64,000 nt of DNA from Streptomyces niveus (lineage in GTDB: Bacteria > Actinomycetota > Actinomycetes > Streptomycetales > Streptomycetaceae): contig NZ_CP018047.1 in NCBI RefSeq assembly GCF_002009175.1, positions 5,208,001 to 5,272,000 on the forward strand. The letters are read 5' to 3'. This document shows, in pieces, positions 42,716 through 51,728 of this stretch (position 1 is the first letter of the stretch; the number at the start of each line of letters is the position of its first letter). The notes under the pieces are model-generated. The model was not told the origin of the DNA and searched no databases. It saw nothing but the letters and a program-made list of their open reading frames with translations. A program made the position numbers and the translations under genes.

Positions 42716-44712
42716 TGCTTAGGTCCCCCAAGGGAAATCTGTATGGTCTGGTCGACGGCCCCGGGGGGCGTCTGCTGCGGAACCTGCGAGGTCCGCGAGG
42801 TCTCCGAGGTCTGGGACGCACCCGGCACCTGAGGGGACCGGGAATCGGGCCCGGAGGCCGGCGGTGCTCCCGGAGGCGTACCCCCGCCGCCCCGGTGCGC
42901 CCCGTGCTTCCGGCGCTTCTTCTTCTCCGCGCGCATGCCCAGACGCCAGACGATGATCGGCGACGCCGTGATCAGCAGCGCCAGCGAGGCCCAGGTGATC
43001 ATCGCCGGATGGTCGTGCCCGAAGAAGAAGGACGAGATCAGCGACCCGGCGAAGACGAGGATGAAGAACAGATGGATCCGGAACGTCCCGAACAGGGTGT
43101 CCGGACTGGACGAGTCACCCTTGGGCGTCACCACGAAGCCGCTCTTGCGGCGCAGTACGGCGTCGAGCAGCGAGCGCGCGTAGATCGGCGCGGAGAGCGC
43201 GGACATCGCCATGCCCGCGAGACCGCCGGACCCCTCGGGCTCGTGCGGCGAGACGTTGTGCCGCCGGTTCCAGATGTAGAGGCCGATCTGGAGGGCCGAC
43301 GCGTTGCCGTACAGCATCATCCAGATCGCCGGGTCGATCTGCACACCCGAGGCGCCCATGCCCAGGAACAGCGCACAACTCAGCGCCGCCAGAATCCAGT
43401 TGAGGGCCGACATCGGGTAGAAGATGATCATCATCGTGTAGTTGAACAGCTTGCCGGGCGGCAGTGTGGTGTAGCCGCGCCAGTACTGCTTGAGGATCGT
43501 CTCGTACGTGCCCCGCGACCAGCGCAGCTGCTGGGTGAAGAAGTCCGTCCAGGCGGTCGGGCCCTCACCGACGGCGAGTACGTCCGGGGTGTACACGGAG
43601 CGCCACTTCTTGCCCGTCTGCGGGTTCTTGGCGCGGTGCATCTCGAAGCCCGTCGCCATGTCCTCGGTGATCGAGTCGTACAGCCCGCCGATCTGCTTGA
43701 GCGCCGAGATGCGCACGGCGTTGCTCGTGCCGACGAACATGGGCGAGCCGTAGCGGTTGCCCGCGCGCTGGATCAGTGCGTGGAAGAGGAACTGCTGCGA
43801 CTCGGCGGCCTTGGTGACGAACGTGTCGTAGTTGCCGTAGACCTGCGGGCCGATGACGAAGCCGACGTCCGGGTCGCGGAAGTAACCGAGCATCCGCTCC
43901 AGGTAGTTGGCCATCGGGACATGGTCGGTGTCGACGGAGGCGAAGAAGTCGTAGTCGTCCCCGTGCGCGTCGAGCCAGGCGTTGTAGTTGCCGTGTTTGG
44001 TCTTCGCGCGGTGCGCGCCCTTCGCCTGGTTCCACTTCGCCACGCCCTTGCGGGAGAAGTGGTGCACGCCGAGCCGGGCGCAGACCTCCTTGACGGCGGG
44101 GTCGTCGCCCTCGTCGAGGAGCCAGACGTGCAGCAGCCCGCGGTGCCGGATCCTGACCGCGGCCTCCAGCGTCTTCGTCACCATTTCGAGGGGCTCCTTG
44201 CCCGGTACGAAGGAGGTGAGGAAGGCGACGCGGGTGCCGCTCGCGGGTACGACGGGGACCGGGTCACGGGCCACCAGTGTCGCGTGCGCGTTGGACAGCA
44301 CGTTCATCGTGCGGAACAGCTCGATCAGTCCGATCGAGACGAGCATCACGATGTCGAGGACGAGCAGTGTGTCGTTCTTCAGGTTCGGGTCGCGCTCGGT
44401 CCAGTGCTGCGGCTGCATCAGCCAGGCGAAGAGTCCGAGCGAGAGGAGCGGCGCGGCGCCGAGCAGCAGGGCGGCCCGGATCCGGTGCGGCTCCTGCGAG
44501 AGCAGCGAGCGGTACTGCACCTTGTACGGCTTGTTCGGGTCCGGCTGGGTGAGCGGCCCGGCGAGCCGGCTGTAGTGCTCGTAGTCGTACTTGGGCAGTT
44601 CGGCCTTCGGCCGGAGCCGGGCCCGGGCATTCCTGAGCTGCGAGGGAACCCGGAGCTGAGTGGTCCGGGACGCGTCGTTGTTCGGCCGCTCGCCGTTCGG
44701 CGTCGACGTCAT
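42712..44712 (-). CDS. cslA: cellulose synthase-like glycosyltransferase CslA
   Basis: A 666-aa family 2 glycosyltransferase with N-terminal TM helices (about 80-100 and 118-135), the catalytic domain (LLDEGDD, SVDTDHVP, SITEDMATG, and QQLRW for the processive QxxRW motif) and four or more C-terminal TM helices ending in a Lys/Arg- and Pro-rich tail. It polymerises a beta-1,4-glucan-like polymer at the hyphal apex. Operon with glxA by ATGA overlap. The Ser/Thr/Asn/Arg-rich N-terminal ~40 residues are variable. Upstream 44713-45031 is non-coding and should hold the promoter. Confidence 0.93.
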   Translation of the reverse strand: MTSTPNGERPNNDASRTTQLRVPSQLRNARARLRPKAELPKYDYEHYSRLAGPLTQPDPNKPYKVQYRSLLSQEPHRIRAALLLGAAPLLSLGLFAWLMQPQHWTERDPNLKNDTLLVLDIVMLVSIGLIELFRTMNVLSNAHATLVARDPVPVVPASGTRVAFLTSFVPGKEPLEMVTKTLEAAVRIRHRGLLHVWLLDEGDDPAVKEVCARLGVHHFSRKGVAKWNQAKGAHRAKTKHGNYNAWLDAHGDDYDFFASVDTDHVPMANYLERMLGYFRDPDVGFVIGPQVYGNYDTFVTKAAESQQFLFHALIQRAGNRYGSPMFVGTSNAVRISALKQIGGLYDSITEDMATGFEMHRAKNPQTGKKWRSVYTPDVLAVGEGPTAWTDFFTQQLRWSRGTYETILKQYWRGYTTLPPGKLFNYTMMIIFYPMSALNWILAALSCALFLGMGASGVQIDPAIWMMLYGNASALQIGLYIWNRRHNVSPHEPEGSGGLAGMAMSALSAPIYARSLLDAVLRRKSGFVVTPKGDSSSPDTLFGTFRIHLFFILVFAGSLISSFFFGHDHPAMITWASLALLITASPIIVWRLGMRAEKKKRRKHGAHRGGGGTPPGAPPASGPDSRSPQVPGASQTSETSRTSQVPQQTPPGAVDQTIQISLGGPKQ

Positions 44713-45031
44713 CAGTCATCCCCCCGCACGCATGCTTGGCTGCGTGATTGGTCGGTCGGTTCGTCCGGAGAGGGCCCCCGCAGACCACCCGTCCCGGACA
44801 TGTCGGTGGCGGGCCGCCCGGTGGTGGCCCGCCTGGTCGCGCGCCGCCGTCAGTACAGACACGTATCGGGACCTTCCGGTTGCATGACGCCGTTGGCGGC
44901 ATCGGCCCATGAACGGGACCCCCACCCCGCTCGGTATGCAAACCGGAGCAAACTCTTCAGGTGCCCCAACTACGAGGAAGGCGTGCTTCCTTGGGCGCTT
45001 CGGCTTCAGGATAGGTTCTACGACCCCAGCC

Positions 45032-45169
45032 ATGATCGCAAGAGTGAAACATACTGCTTGCGTGTCATATGACCCCATTGGGGGCCTGTTGGAGGCGGAG
45101 CTGTGGCCGGACTGTGAAGTTGCCGCGAAGGCCGCCCGCTCCGGGGCGGTGAAACGGGGGAACGACTGA
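45032..45169 (+). CDS. possible small protein (45 aa)
   Basis: A short open frame beginning MIARVKHTACVSYDPIGG and ending just at a strong stem-loop (stop overlaps 45167-45169). Its second half has third-position GC bias, its first half does not, and no good ribosome binding site precedes the ATG. The immediate terminator after the stop is the main argument that it is real. No family recognised. The surrounding 44713-45208 otherwise holds only the cslA promoter region. Confidence 0.35.
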   Translation: MIARVKHTACVSYDPIGGLLEAELWPDCEVAAKAARSGAVKRGND

Positions 45170-45200
45170 GGCCCCCTCGTGTGATGACGAGGGGGCCTCA
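45167..45200. terminator. Strong 14-bp stem-loop next to tRNA-Lys
   Basis: TGAGGCCCCCTCGT (45167-45180), loop GTGATG, perfect complement (45187-45200). It lies 8 bp beyond the 3' end of the leftward tRNA and right after the small open frame, so it can terminate transcription from both sides. Confidence 0.8.
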
Positions 45201-45208
45201 GCCCTGCG

Positions 45209-45282
45209 TGCGCCGCCAGGGACTCGAACCCCGGACCCGCTGATTAAGAGTCAGCTGCTCTAACCAACTGAGCTAGCGGCGC
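45209..45282 (-). tRNA. tRNA-Lys (anticodon CTT)
   Basis: A complete 74-nt cloverleaf on the minus strand. The 7-bp acceptor stem is GCGCCGC/GCGGCGC, the D arm TAGCTCAGTTGGTTAGAGC, the anticodon arm GCTGA-CTCTTAA-TCAGC with anticodon CTT, and the T arm CGGGG-TTCGAGT-CCCTG, with discriminator A. CCA is not encoded. It reads AAG lysine codons. The 3' 21 nt recur exactly at the right edge of the window. Confidence 0.95.
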
Positions 45283-45370
45283 CTGCTGACCTGGAGAACT
45301 CTACCCGACACTCCGGAGTGCTCTCGACCATTTGATGAGCGATGCGGCCTGTCGGATGGTCGTTTTTTAC

Positions 45371-45386
45371 CTTTGATCCGTCAAAG
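45371..45386. promoter_or_regulatory. Inverted repeat CTTTGA-N4-TCAAAG upstream of the wall hydrolase gene
   Basis: A 6-bp inverted repeat preceded by a T-rich tract lies 78 bp before the NlpC/P60-like gene. It may be a regulator site or part of the promoter; no known consensus was matched. Confidence 0.35.
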
Positions 45387-45463
45387 TGTGATTAGTCGGG
45401 ACTGTTGGCTCCTGACGCACGTGCAACACGGCACAGCATCTTGTCGAGTGTGGAGGGGATCGC

Positions 45464-46825
45464 ATGAACGTACCGGTCTTCGAGGAGTACGAACCCGCTT
45501 GCGACTGCCCCTGTGGCGGATGCGCCGAGCAGCGCCGGCTGCTGGCCCAGGGCCTGCCCCTGCGCGCGGGCGGCCACCCCGCCGCACACGGCGCGCGCCG
45601 TGCCCTGGTCCTCGTCACCGCGGCCGGTGTCGCTCTCGGTGCCTCCGGCGTCGGCGCGAGCGAGGCCGGCGCGGACGCCGCCCTGCCGGCACTCGGCACG
45701 GCGCGGGCCGGCGGAACGGCGCCGTCGGTGGCGACCGCGGCGGCACCGGCCGCCGAACCGGATCCCAAGACCCCGCAGGGCGCGAGCGGCCCGCTGCACG
45801 GTCGCCCGTCGGCGGGACCGTCGGCGAACACCTCCGTCGACACGCTGCGCAGGATCAGCCGCGCCGACATCATCAACCGCGCCAAGCGGTGGGTGAGCGC
45901 GAAGGTCCCGTACTCCATGACGAAGTACTGGTCCGACGGCTACCGCCAGGACTGTTCGGGCTATGTCTCGATGGCCTGGAACCTCGACGGCAACGAGTGG
46001 ACGGGGAGCCTGTCCCGCTTCGGCACCCGGATCAACAGGAGCGACCTCGAGCCCGGCGACATCCTGCTGTTCCACAACCCGTCGGACCCCAACAAGGGGT
46101 CCCACGTGACGATCTTCGGCGGCTGGACGGACTACACGCACGACTACTACATCGCGTACGAGCAGACCAAGCCGAACACCCGTGCGCAGTCCACGCCGAT
46201 GGCGTACTGGAACAATTCGGCGGGTTACGTGGCGTACCGCTACAACGGCGTGACCGGAGGGACCGGCGGCAGCCCGGCCGACACGCCGGCGACGGCGGCC
46301 TTCCCCGGTGCGAAGTCCTTCGGGCCGGGCGCGGAGAACGCGCATGTGACCCGGCTCGGCGAGATGCTCGTCGGCCGGGGCGGCGGGCGCTTCTACGACG
46401 TGGGCCCCGGCCCCCGCTGGGGCGAGGCCGACCGGCGGGCCACCAAGGCGTTCCAGCAGGCGCAGGGCTGGCGGGGCGCGGAGGCCGACGGGCTGCCGGG
46501 ACCGGACACCTGGCGGTACCTCGTGGACGGGCTCGGTAAGGACATCCCGAAGGCGGGAGCGGCCGGTCCGGGCGGTACGAAGGCGCGGCCGGCGTTCCCC
46601 GGGAAGGACCGTTTCCGGCCGGGGAAGTCGAACTCCCACGTCACCAAGCTCGGCAAACAGCTGGTGAAGCGCGGCTACGGCCGGCACTACGTCTCGGGCC
46701 CCGGCCCGAGGTGGGGCGAGGCCGACCGGCGCAACGTCGAGGCCTTCCAACGGGCGCAGGGCTGGCGCGGCAGCGCGGCCGACGGCTACCCCGGACCCGA
46801 GACTTGGCGACGACTCTTCGCATGA
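45464..46825 (+). CDS. cell-wall hydrolase: NlpC/P60-like domain plus two peptidoglycan-binding domains
   Basis: A 453-aa protein. The N-terminus is unusual: CDCPCGGC (residues 13-20) precedes the hydrophobic segment ALVLVTAAGVALGASGVGAS (about 47-66), which may be a late signal peptide or anchor. Then comes an NlpC/P60-like amidase domain with QDCSGYVSMAW (catalytic Cys) and GSHVTIFGGW (His), followed by two repeated binding domains each with PGPRWGEADRR and GWRG-DG-PGPDTW. It should cut peptidoglycan stem peptides. GGAGGGG precedes the ATG. Its stop overlaps an ATG of the SPFH gene. Confidence 0.82.
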   Translation: MNVPVFEEYEPACDCPCGGCAEQRRLLAQGLPLRAGGHPAAHGARRALVLVTAAGVALGASGVGASEAGADAALPALGTARAGGTAPSVATAAAPAAEPDPKTPQGASGPLHGRPSAGPSANTSVDTLRRISRADIINRAKRWVSAKVPYSMTKYWSDGYRQDCSGYVSMAWNLDGNEWTGSLSRFGTRINRSDLEPGDILLFHNPSDPNKGSHVTIFGGWTDYTHDYYIAYEQTKPNTRAQSTPMAYWNNSAGYVAYRYNGVTGGTGGSPADTPATAAFPGAKSFGPGAENAHVTRLGEMLVGRGGGRFYDVGPGPRWGEADRRATKAFQQAQGWRGAEADGLPGPDTWRYLVDGLGKDIPKAGAAGPGGTKARPAFPGKDRFRPGKSNSHVTKLGKQLVKRGYGRHYVSGPGPRWGEADRRNVEAFQRAQGWRGSAADGYPGPETWRRLFA

Positions 46826-46839
46826 CGACGGAGGCAAGG

Positions 46840-48975
46840 ATGACCACACAGACATCGCAACCGAACGGTGACGGGCAGATGCTGCGCGGCGCGCAGGCGC
46901 TGAGGGCGGCGGCACGCAACGCGCTGACGGCACGGAGGCCGACGGAGCCGACGGAGCCGGTCGAGCCCACCGAGCCGGTCGAGCCGGTGGAACCGCGCGA
47001 GGCGCGGGAGCCGACGGAGCCGGTGGAGCCGACGCGGCCGGTGGAGCCAACCGGGCCGGTGGAGTCGACGGAGCAGGTCGCGGCCGCCGGGCCCGACGTG
47101 CGGCCTGAGCCCCCGTCAGCCGCGACGACCGGGTGGAACGAGGCCGGCTGGCACCAGAACGTGCGCCTCCTGACGGGGCCGCAGGCCGAGCCGGGGCAAC
47201 CGCACGAGGGGGAGCCGCCGGGGCGCGCGGACATGTTCGCGAAGCGCCCCGAGGAGCCGGAGCACGGTCTCGGGGCCGGGCAGGAGGCTTGCTACGGCGG
47301 GGCGGTGACCGAGGAGGAGCGGGAGTCCGCGCCGGAGTTCGTGTCGGTGGAACTGCCGGTGGAGGCGGGTGCCCCGATGGTCACGGCCGCGACCGCGTAC
47401 GCCGGGCAGGAGGCCCGCCCGGAGCGGGAGCGGGAGTTGGGGTCCGCGTCGGTGGAGGCCGGTGCCCCGGCACCCACCGGGTTCGCCGGGCCGCCCGAGG
47501 CGGCCGTGGAGCCGGACGCCGCCGATGTGCCGCACTCGCGGGGCGAGTCCTGGGCGATGCCCGCGGCGGAGCCGGCCGGCGGCGCGGGCGTGGACATCGC
47601 CGTGCCCGCGACCGGTGAAGGACCGTCAGCCCCGGAAGCCGGTCCGGCCTCACCGGCCGAGAGCGACCGGGCGTCGCGCGACGAGGGCGTGGCCGCCCCC
47701 GCTCCGTCGTCGCCGGGCGCGGACCCGGCCGGCCCTGCCGAACCGGCGGACTCCACCGGGCAGAGCGGTTCGAGCAGTTCGAGCGCGTCGAGTGGGATTC
47801 CCGCCCCCGTGTGGGACATCTCCGTCCGGGCCGGTTCCGGTGCCGCCGTACCCGCGCGCGCCGCCCTCACCTTCGACAGCCACCGCTGGAGCCCGCTCAT
47901 CGTCGGCGAGGCCACCCACGAGATCCCCGTCCATCTCCTCTTCCGTGACGAGGGGTCGACCGACCCGGCGGCCGGGCGCCCCAGGACCCGGCGCGGGCCC
48001 GCCGCCGCCACCCCGGTCGTACCGCCGGTGCTGGCCCCCAGCTCCATCTCGCGACCCGCGACGCCCGTGGACACCAAGCTCGTCGAGCGGCCGGGTCCCA
48101 CGCTGCCCGGCTGGGCGGCGGCGCTCGTCGGTGTCGCCGGGCTGATCGGCTGCCTGACGGTGCTCTGGTGGGTCGGAGCCGTGCCCGAGGTGCTGACCGA
48201 GATGTTCGGGCTGGACTCGAACCAGTACCACGGCATCGGGATCGGGATGTGGGCGCTGCTCACCGCCGCCGTGACCCTCGCGCTCTTCGCCTTCGGCGGG
48301 CTCGGCCGCGGCCGGGTCGGTCATGCCTGGGTGCTGACGCTCTTCGGCGAGTACCGGGGGAGCGTGCGCCGTACGGGACTTCTGTGGGTGAGCCCGCTCC
48401 TGCTGCGCCGGCGTGTGGACGTACGGCTGCGGCACTGGCGCAGCGAGCCGATGCCCGCGGTCGACGCGAACGGTACGGCGCTGCGGGTCGTCGTCCTGGT
48501 GGTCTGGCGGGTCAGGGACACCGTCCGGGCGGCGCTCGGGGTGCGCGACCACGAGGAGTACCTGCGCGAGCAGGTCGAGGCGGCGATGGCGCGTGTGCTC
48601 TCCCAACTGCCCACCGACGCCTTCCACGAGACCGCGCCGACGCTGCGTAACGCCGAGGCCGTCGGCGAGGCGCTGACCCGGATGCTGTCGGCCGAGTGCC
48701 GCCCCGTCGGGCTCGACGTCTTCTCCGCGCAGCCGACCCGGATCGAGTACGCGCCGGAGATTTCGGCGGCGATGCAGCGCAGCCGGATCGCGGCGATCGA
48801 CGCCAAGCACCGGGACACCGTGCTGACTTCGGTGGTCGACGCGGTGGACGACACCGTGCACCGGCTGACGTCGCGGGGGCTCGTGGAGCTGGACGACTAC
48901 GAGCGCAAGGTGCTGGTGAAGGACCTGACGGTCGCGTTCTACACAGGCAGACACGGTCTGAACGAGGGGAGCTGA
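46840..48975 (+). CDS. SPFH/Band-7 domain protein with long Pro/Glu-rich N-terminal region
   Basis: A 711-aa protein. Residues ~30-75 are Thr-Glu-Pro-Val repeats, and the first ~400 residues are low-complexity and acidic. Two TM helices follow (near LVGVAGLIGCLTVLWWVGAVP and MWALLTAAVTLALFAFGGLG), then an SPFH domain (RTGLLWVSPLLLRRRVDVRLRHWRSEPM, VVVWRVRDTVRAALGV, EYLREQVEAAMARVL). Flotillin-like proteins scaffold membrane microdomains. The ATG at 46840 with GGAGG 5 nt upstream is chosen over the ATG at 46822, which overlaps the upstream stop. Co-transcribed with the wall hydrolase. Confidence 0.8.
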   Translation: MTTQTSQPNGDGQMLRGAQALRAAARNALTARRPTEPTEPVEPTEPVEPVEPREAREPTEPVEPTRPVEPTGPVESTEQVAAAGPDVRPEPPSAATTGWNEAGWHQNVRLLTGPQAEPGQPHEGEPPGRADMFAKRPEEPEHGLGAGQEACYGGAVTEEERESAPEFVSVELPVEAGAPMVTAATAYAGQEARPERERELGSASVEAGAPAPTGFAGPPEAAVEPDAADVPHSRGESWAMPAAEPAGGAGVDIAVPATGEGPSAPEAGPASPAESDRASRDEGVAAPAPSSPGADPAGPAEPADSTGQSGSSSSSASSGIPAPVWDISVRAGSGAAVPARAALTFDSHRWSPLIVGEATHEIPVHLLFRDEGSTDPAAGRPRTRRGPAAATPVVPPVLAPSSISRPATPVDTKLVERPGPTLPGWAAALVGVAGLIGCLTVLWWVGAVPEVLTEMFGLDSNQYHGIGIGMWALLTAAVTLALFAFGGLGRGRVGHAWVLTLFGEYRGSVRRTGLLWVSPLLLRRRVDVRLRHWRSEPMPAVDANGTALRVVVLVVWRVRDTVRAALGVRDHEEYLREQVEAAMARVLSQLPTDAFHETAPTLRNAEAVGEALTRMLSAECRPVGLDVFSAQPTRIEYAPEISAAMQRSRIAAIDAKHRDTVLTSVVDAVDDTVHRLTSRGLVELDDYERKVLVKDLTVAFYTGRHGLNEGS

Positions 48976-48997
48976 CCGATGTCCAAGCACCGGTGAT

Positions 48998-49009
48998 TGG
49001 TCTGGACCT
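48998..49009. promoter_or_regulatory. dre-like element 1 (DasR-type site)
   Basis: TGGTCTGGACCT matches the TGGTCTAGACCT repeat known from Streptomyces chitin-utilisation promoters at 11 of 12 positions. It lies 120 bp before the LPMO start codon. Confidence 0.7.
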
Positions 49010-49060
49010 TTCTTGGTCGTTGTTATGGACACGATCAACGTCCGTCAATACTGTGGGACT

Positions 49061-49072
49061 TGGTCTAGACCT
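49061..49072. promoter_or_regulatory. dre-like element 2 (DasR-type site)
   Basis: TGGTCTAGACCT is an exact match to the direct-repeat consensus of Streptomyces chitinase promoters and to the core of DasR sites. It lies 57 bp before the LPMO start. The paired sites predict control by GlcNAc metabolism through DasR. Confidence 0.8.
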
Positions 49073-49128
49073 GATTGCGCAGTCAGGAGTCACCGCACGT
49101 ACTCCCCACGGTCCCCAGGAGCGAGAGC

Positions 49129-49722
49129 ATGCGAAAGAAGAGAATCAGCGCCGCGGTACTCGGTCTCGCGGTGGCGGGCGTGTCCCTGCTCGCCACCGGC
49201 AGTGCGAACAGCCACGGCTACACCGACTCACCGATCAGCCGTCAGAAGCTGTGTCAGAACGGCACCGTCACCGGATGCGGGAACATCCAGTGGGAGCCGC
49301 AGAGCGTCGAGGGCCCCAAGGGCTTCCCGGCCGCGGGTCCCGCCGACGGAAAGATCTGCTCGGGCGGCAACGGCCAGTTCGCGCAGCTGGACGACCCGCG
49401 TGGCGGCAACTGGCCCGCCACCAACGTGACGGCCGGTCAGGGCTACAGCTTCCGCTGGCAGTTCACCGCCCGGCACTCCACGTCGGACTTCCGCTACTAC
49501 ATCACCAAGAACGGATGGGACCCGACCAAGCCGCTCACCCGCGCGGACCTCGACCCGCAGCCGTTCATGACCGTGCCGTACGGCAACCAGCAGCCGCCGG
49601 CCACGCTCGTCCACCAGGGCAGCATGCCGACCCAGAAGACGGGCAAGCACATCGTCCTGGCCGTCTGGAACGTCGCGGACACCACCAACGCGTTCTACGC
49701 CTGCTCGGACGTCAGGTTCTGA
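49129..49722 (+). CDS. secreted AA10 lytic polysaccharide monooxygenase (chitin-binding)
   Basis: A 197-aa protein. The signal peptide (1-28) ends before HGYTDSP, so the mature N-terminal His forms the copper histidine brace with the His in FTARHSTSDFRYY. Cys pairs (CQNGTVTGC, CSGG and ACSDV) fit the family's disulfides. It is a single-domain AA10 enzyme that oxidatively cleaves chitin, or less likely cellulose. GGAGCGAGAGC precedes the ATG. Two dre-like sites upstream link it to chitin/GlcNAc control. Its place near cslA recalls SCO2833 in S. coelicolor. Confidence 0.9.
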   Translation: MRKKRISAAVLGLAVAGVSLLATGSANSHGYTDSPISRQKLCQNGTVTGCGNIQWEPQSVEGPKGFPAAGPADGKICSGGNGQFAQLDDPRGGNWPATNVTAGQGYSFRWQFTARHSTSDFRYYITKNGWDPTKPLTRADLDPQPFMTVPYGNQQPPATLVHQGSMPTQKTGKHIVLAVWNVADTTNAFYACSDVRF

Positions 49723-49889
49723 TCGGTCCGATCCCGTTTCCCATCAGCATGTGACCGGCGAGGGTCTGATTCATCGCTGACCGGGCCGGGCCGTCGTACG
49801 CGGGGTGTGTGCCGCAACCCGCCTGCCGCGGCCCGGTCCTGGACTTTCCCGTCCCGGACGCGCGGGGCCGGCCGATGGGGACGGCCGGG

Positions 49890-50648
49890 TCAGATGGCCA
49901 GCGAGAGCACCATCGGCGCGGCGCCCCGGTTGAGGGTGTCCGCGGCCGAGCGCAGCCGGTGCGCGTGCTCGATGGGCATCGACAGGGCCAGACAGCCGAC
50001 CGCCGAACCGGCCGTCAGCGGTACCGCCGCGCAGACCGTGCCCACCGCGTACTCCTGGAGATCCAGTATCGGGACCGTGGGCGGCTGGCTGTCCAGCTTG
50101 GAGAACAGCACCCGCTCGCTGGTGATGGTCCGTGAGGTGAGGCGCGCGATCTTGTGCCGGGAGAGATGGTCCCGGCGGCTGTTCTGGTCGAGCTGGGTGA
50201 GCAGGCACTTGCCGACGGCGCTCGCGTGCGCCGCCGAGCGGAAGTCCACCCACTCGTTCACCGCAGGCGCGTCCGGCCCGTCCGCGAACTGCGTGATCTT
50301 GACCTCGCCGTCGATGTAACGGCTGATGTAGACCGCCGCGCCGACCGAGTCGCGCAGCTCGGTGAGTGTGTCCTGGAGCTTGGCCTCCAGGGCCTCCTCG
50401 CGGGTGGTGCCCGTGCCGAGCAGGACCAGCGAGTCCCCCATGACATACGCGCCGTCCGAGACCTGCTCCACATAGCCCTCGCGGCGCAGCATCGCCAGCA
50501 TCGGGGCGAGATGGCCGGTCGGCAGGCCCGTCTCGCGGGCGATCTGGACGTCGGTGACACCGCCGGTGTGCTTGGAAACCGTTTCGAGGACGCGCAGGAC
50601 GTATTGCACCGAGTGGAACGGCGCGGTCGGCTCCGGCTTCAGCGCCAC
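49890..50648 (-). CDS. IclR-family transcriptional regulator
   Basis: A 252-aa regulator. An N-terminal winged HTH (TDVQIARETGLPTGHLAPMLAMLRREGYVEQ, about 32-62) is followed by the IclR effector domain with RSAAHASAVGKCLL and VCAAVPLTAGSAVGCLALSMP. It is separated by ~255 bp from the ABC transporter operon read in the same direction and likely controls the following catabolic genes by sensing a small acid. No gene is seen in 49723-49889. Confidence 0.85.
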   Translation of the reverse strand: MALKPEPTAPFHSVQYVLRVLETVSKHTGGVTDVQIARETGLPTGHLAPMLAMLRREGYVEQVSDGAYVMGDSLVLLGTGTTREEALEAKLQDTLTELRDSVGAAVYISRYIDGEVKITQFADGPDAPAVNEWVDFRSAAHASAVGKCLLTQLDQNSRRDHLSRHKIARLTSRTITSERVLFSKLDSQPPTVPILDLQEYAVGTVCAAVPLTAGSAVGCLALSMPIEHAHRLRSAADTLNRGAAPMVLSLAI

Positions 50649-50821
50649 GGTTTCCCCCTACCAGGTTGTGACCGCAAGCTTCCCTACCACGATAGCCGCC
50701 AAGGGCCTTTTCCGGGGCGGCTGTTGAGCACAATGACGCCCGTCACAGTGGCCTCATCTGGGGCGTATCGCATTGGCATATGCCAGGGTCAATGACGTTC
50801 GCGAAGATCGGCCGTGGAAAC

Positions 50822-50859
50822 GGGGGAACCCGGTCCGCTCTGCCGGACCGGGTTCCCCC
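50822..50859. terminator. Perfect 16-bp stem-loop downstream of the ABC operon
   Basis: GGGGGAACCCGGTCCG (50822-50837), loop CTCTGC, exact complement (50844-50859). It lies 45 bp beyond the stop of the leftward ATPase gene, so it terminates the four-gene importer operon. Confidence 0.85.
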
Positions 50860-50903
50860 GAATAAAGCGAGGCGAGCGCCCCTGCGGTGCGCCGGGCGTA
50901 CGC

Positions 50904-51728
50904 CTACAGCACCGCGCTCAGGAACTCCCGCGTGCGCTCGTGCTCCGGGTCGCTGAAGATCTTCTCCGGCGGCCCCGACTCGATGACCCGGCCCGCGTCG
51001 AACATCAGTACGTCGTCGGAGATGTCGCGCGCGAAGTTCATCTCGTGCGTCACGCAGAGCATCGTGATGTCCGTCGTGTGGGCGATGTCCCTCAGCACAT
51101 CGAGGACGCCCGCGACCAGCTCCGGGTCGAGCGCGGAGGTGACCTCGTCCAGCAGCAGGACCTGCGGCCGCATCGCGAGCGCCCGCGCGATGGCCACCCG
51201 CTGCTGCTGCCCGCCCGAGAGCTGGCTCGGGTACGCGTCGCAGCGGTCCCCGAGACCCACCAGGTCGAGCAGGCCGCGCGCCCGCTCGTCGGCCTCGTCC
51301 TTGGACAGACCGAGCACATGCACCGGGGCCTCGGTGACGTTCCGCAGCACCTTCATGTTGGGGAAGAGGTTGAACTGCTGGAACACCATGCCTATGTTCT
51401 TGCGCACCTCGCGGACATGGCTCTCGCCGGCGGGGACGAGTTTGCCGTCCTTCTCCTGGTGCGTGAGGTACTCACCGGCCACCTTGATGGTGCCCTCCTC
51501 CGGTTTGATCAGCGTCATCAGGAGTCTGAGGATCGTCGTCTTGCCCGATCCCGAGGCACCGATCAGCGTCACGTGTTTGCCGGAGTTGACCGTGAAGTCC
51601 AGTGAGTCCAGGACCGTGTTGGACCCGAAGCGCTTGGTGACCTTGTCGAAGCGGATCAGCTCGCTGCCGTCGGCGGCGGGATTGGCCGTTTCCTTGGAGG
51701 TGTTGAGGGGAGTGCTGTCAGCGGACAA
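50904..51728 (-). CDS. polar amino-acid-type ABC importer, ATPase (EhuA-like)
   Basis: A 274-aa ABC ATPase. Walker A GASGSGKTT, Q-loop FQQFNLFPNM, signature LSGGQQQR, Walker B VLLLDEVTSALDP and the His switch CVTHEM are all present. The pattern is that of polar amino acid importers, often annotated as ectoine/hydroxyectoine transport. The TTG at 51728 is taken as start (GGAG 7 nt upstream); it overlaps the upstream permease gene by 11 bp. Last gene of the importer operon. Confidence 0.85.
   Translation of the reverse strand: MSADSTPLNTSKETANPAADGSELIRFDKVTKRFGSNTVLDSLDFTVNSGKHVTLIGASGSGKTTILRLLMTLIKPEEGTIKVAGEYLTHQEKDGKLVPAGESHVREVRKNIGMVFQQFNLFPNMKVLRNVTEAPVHVLGLSKDEADERARGLLDLVGLGDRCDAYPSQLSGGQQQRVAIARALAMRPQVLLLDEVTSALDPELVAGVLDVLRDIAHTTDITMLCVTHEMNFARDISDDVLMFDAGRVIESGPPEKIFSDPEHERTREFLSAVL

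Noticed and set aside
42715..45072. 785-aa open frame on the plus strand across cslA
   Set aside because: It mirrors cslA, which has clear GT2 motifs on the opposite strand.
45287..45463. ydaO/c-di-AMP riboswitch before the wall hydrolase
   Set aside because: The leader is short and none of the conserved ydaO elements could be seen.
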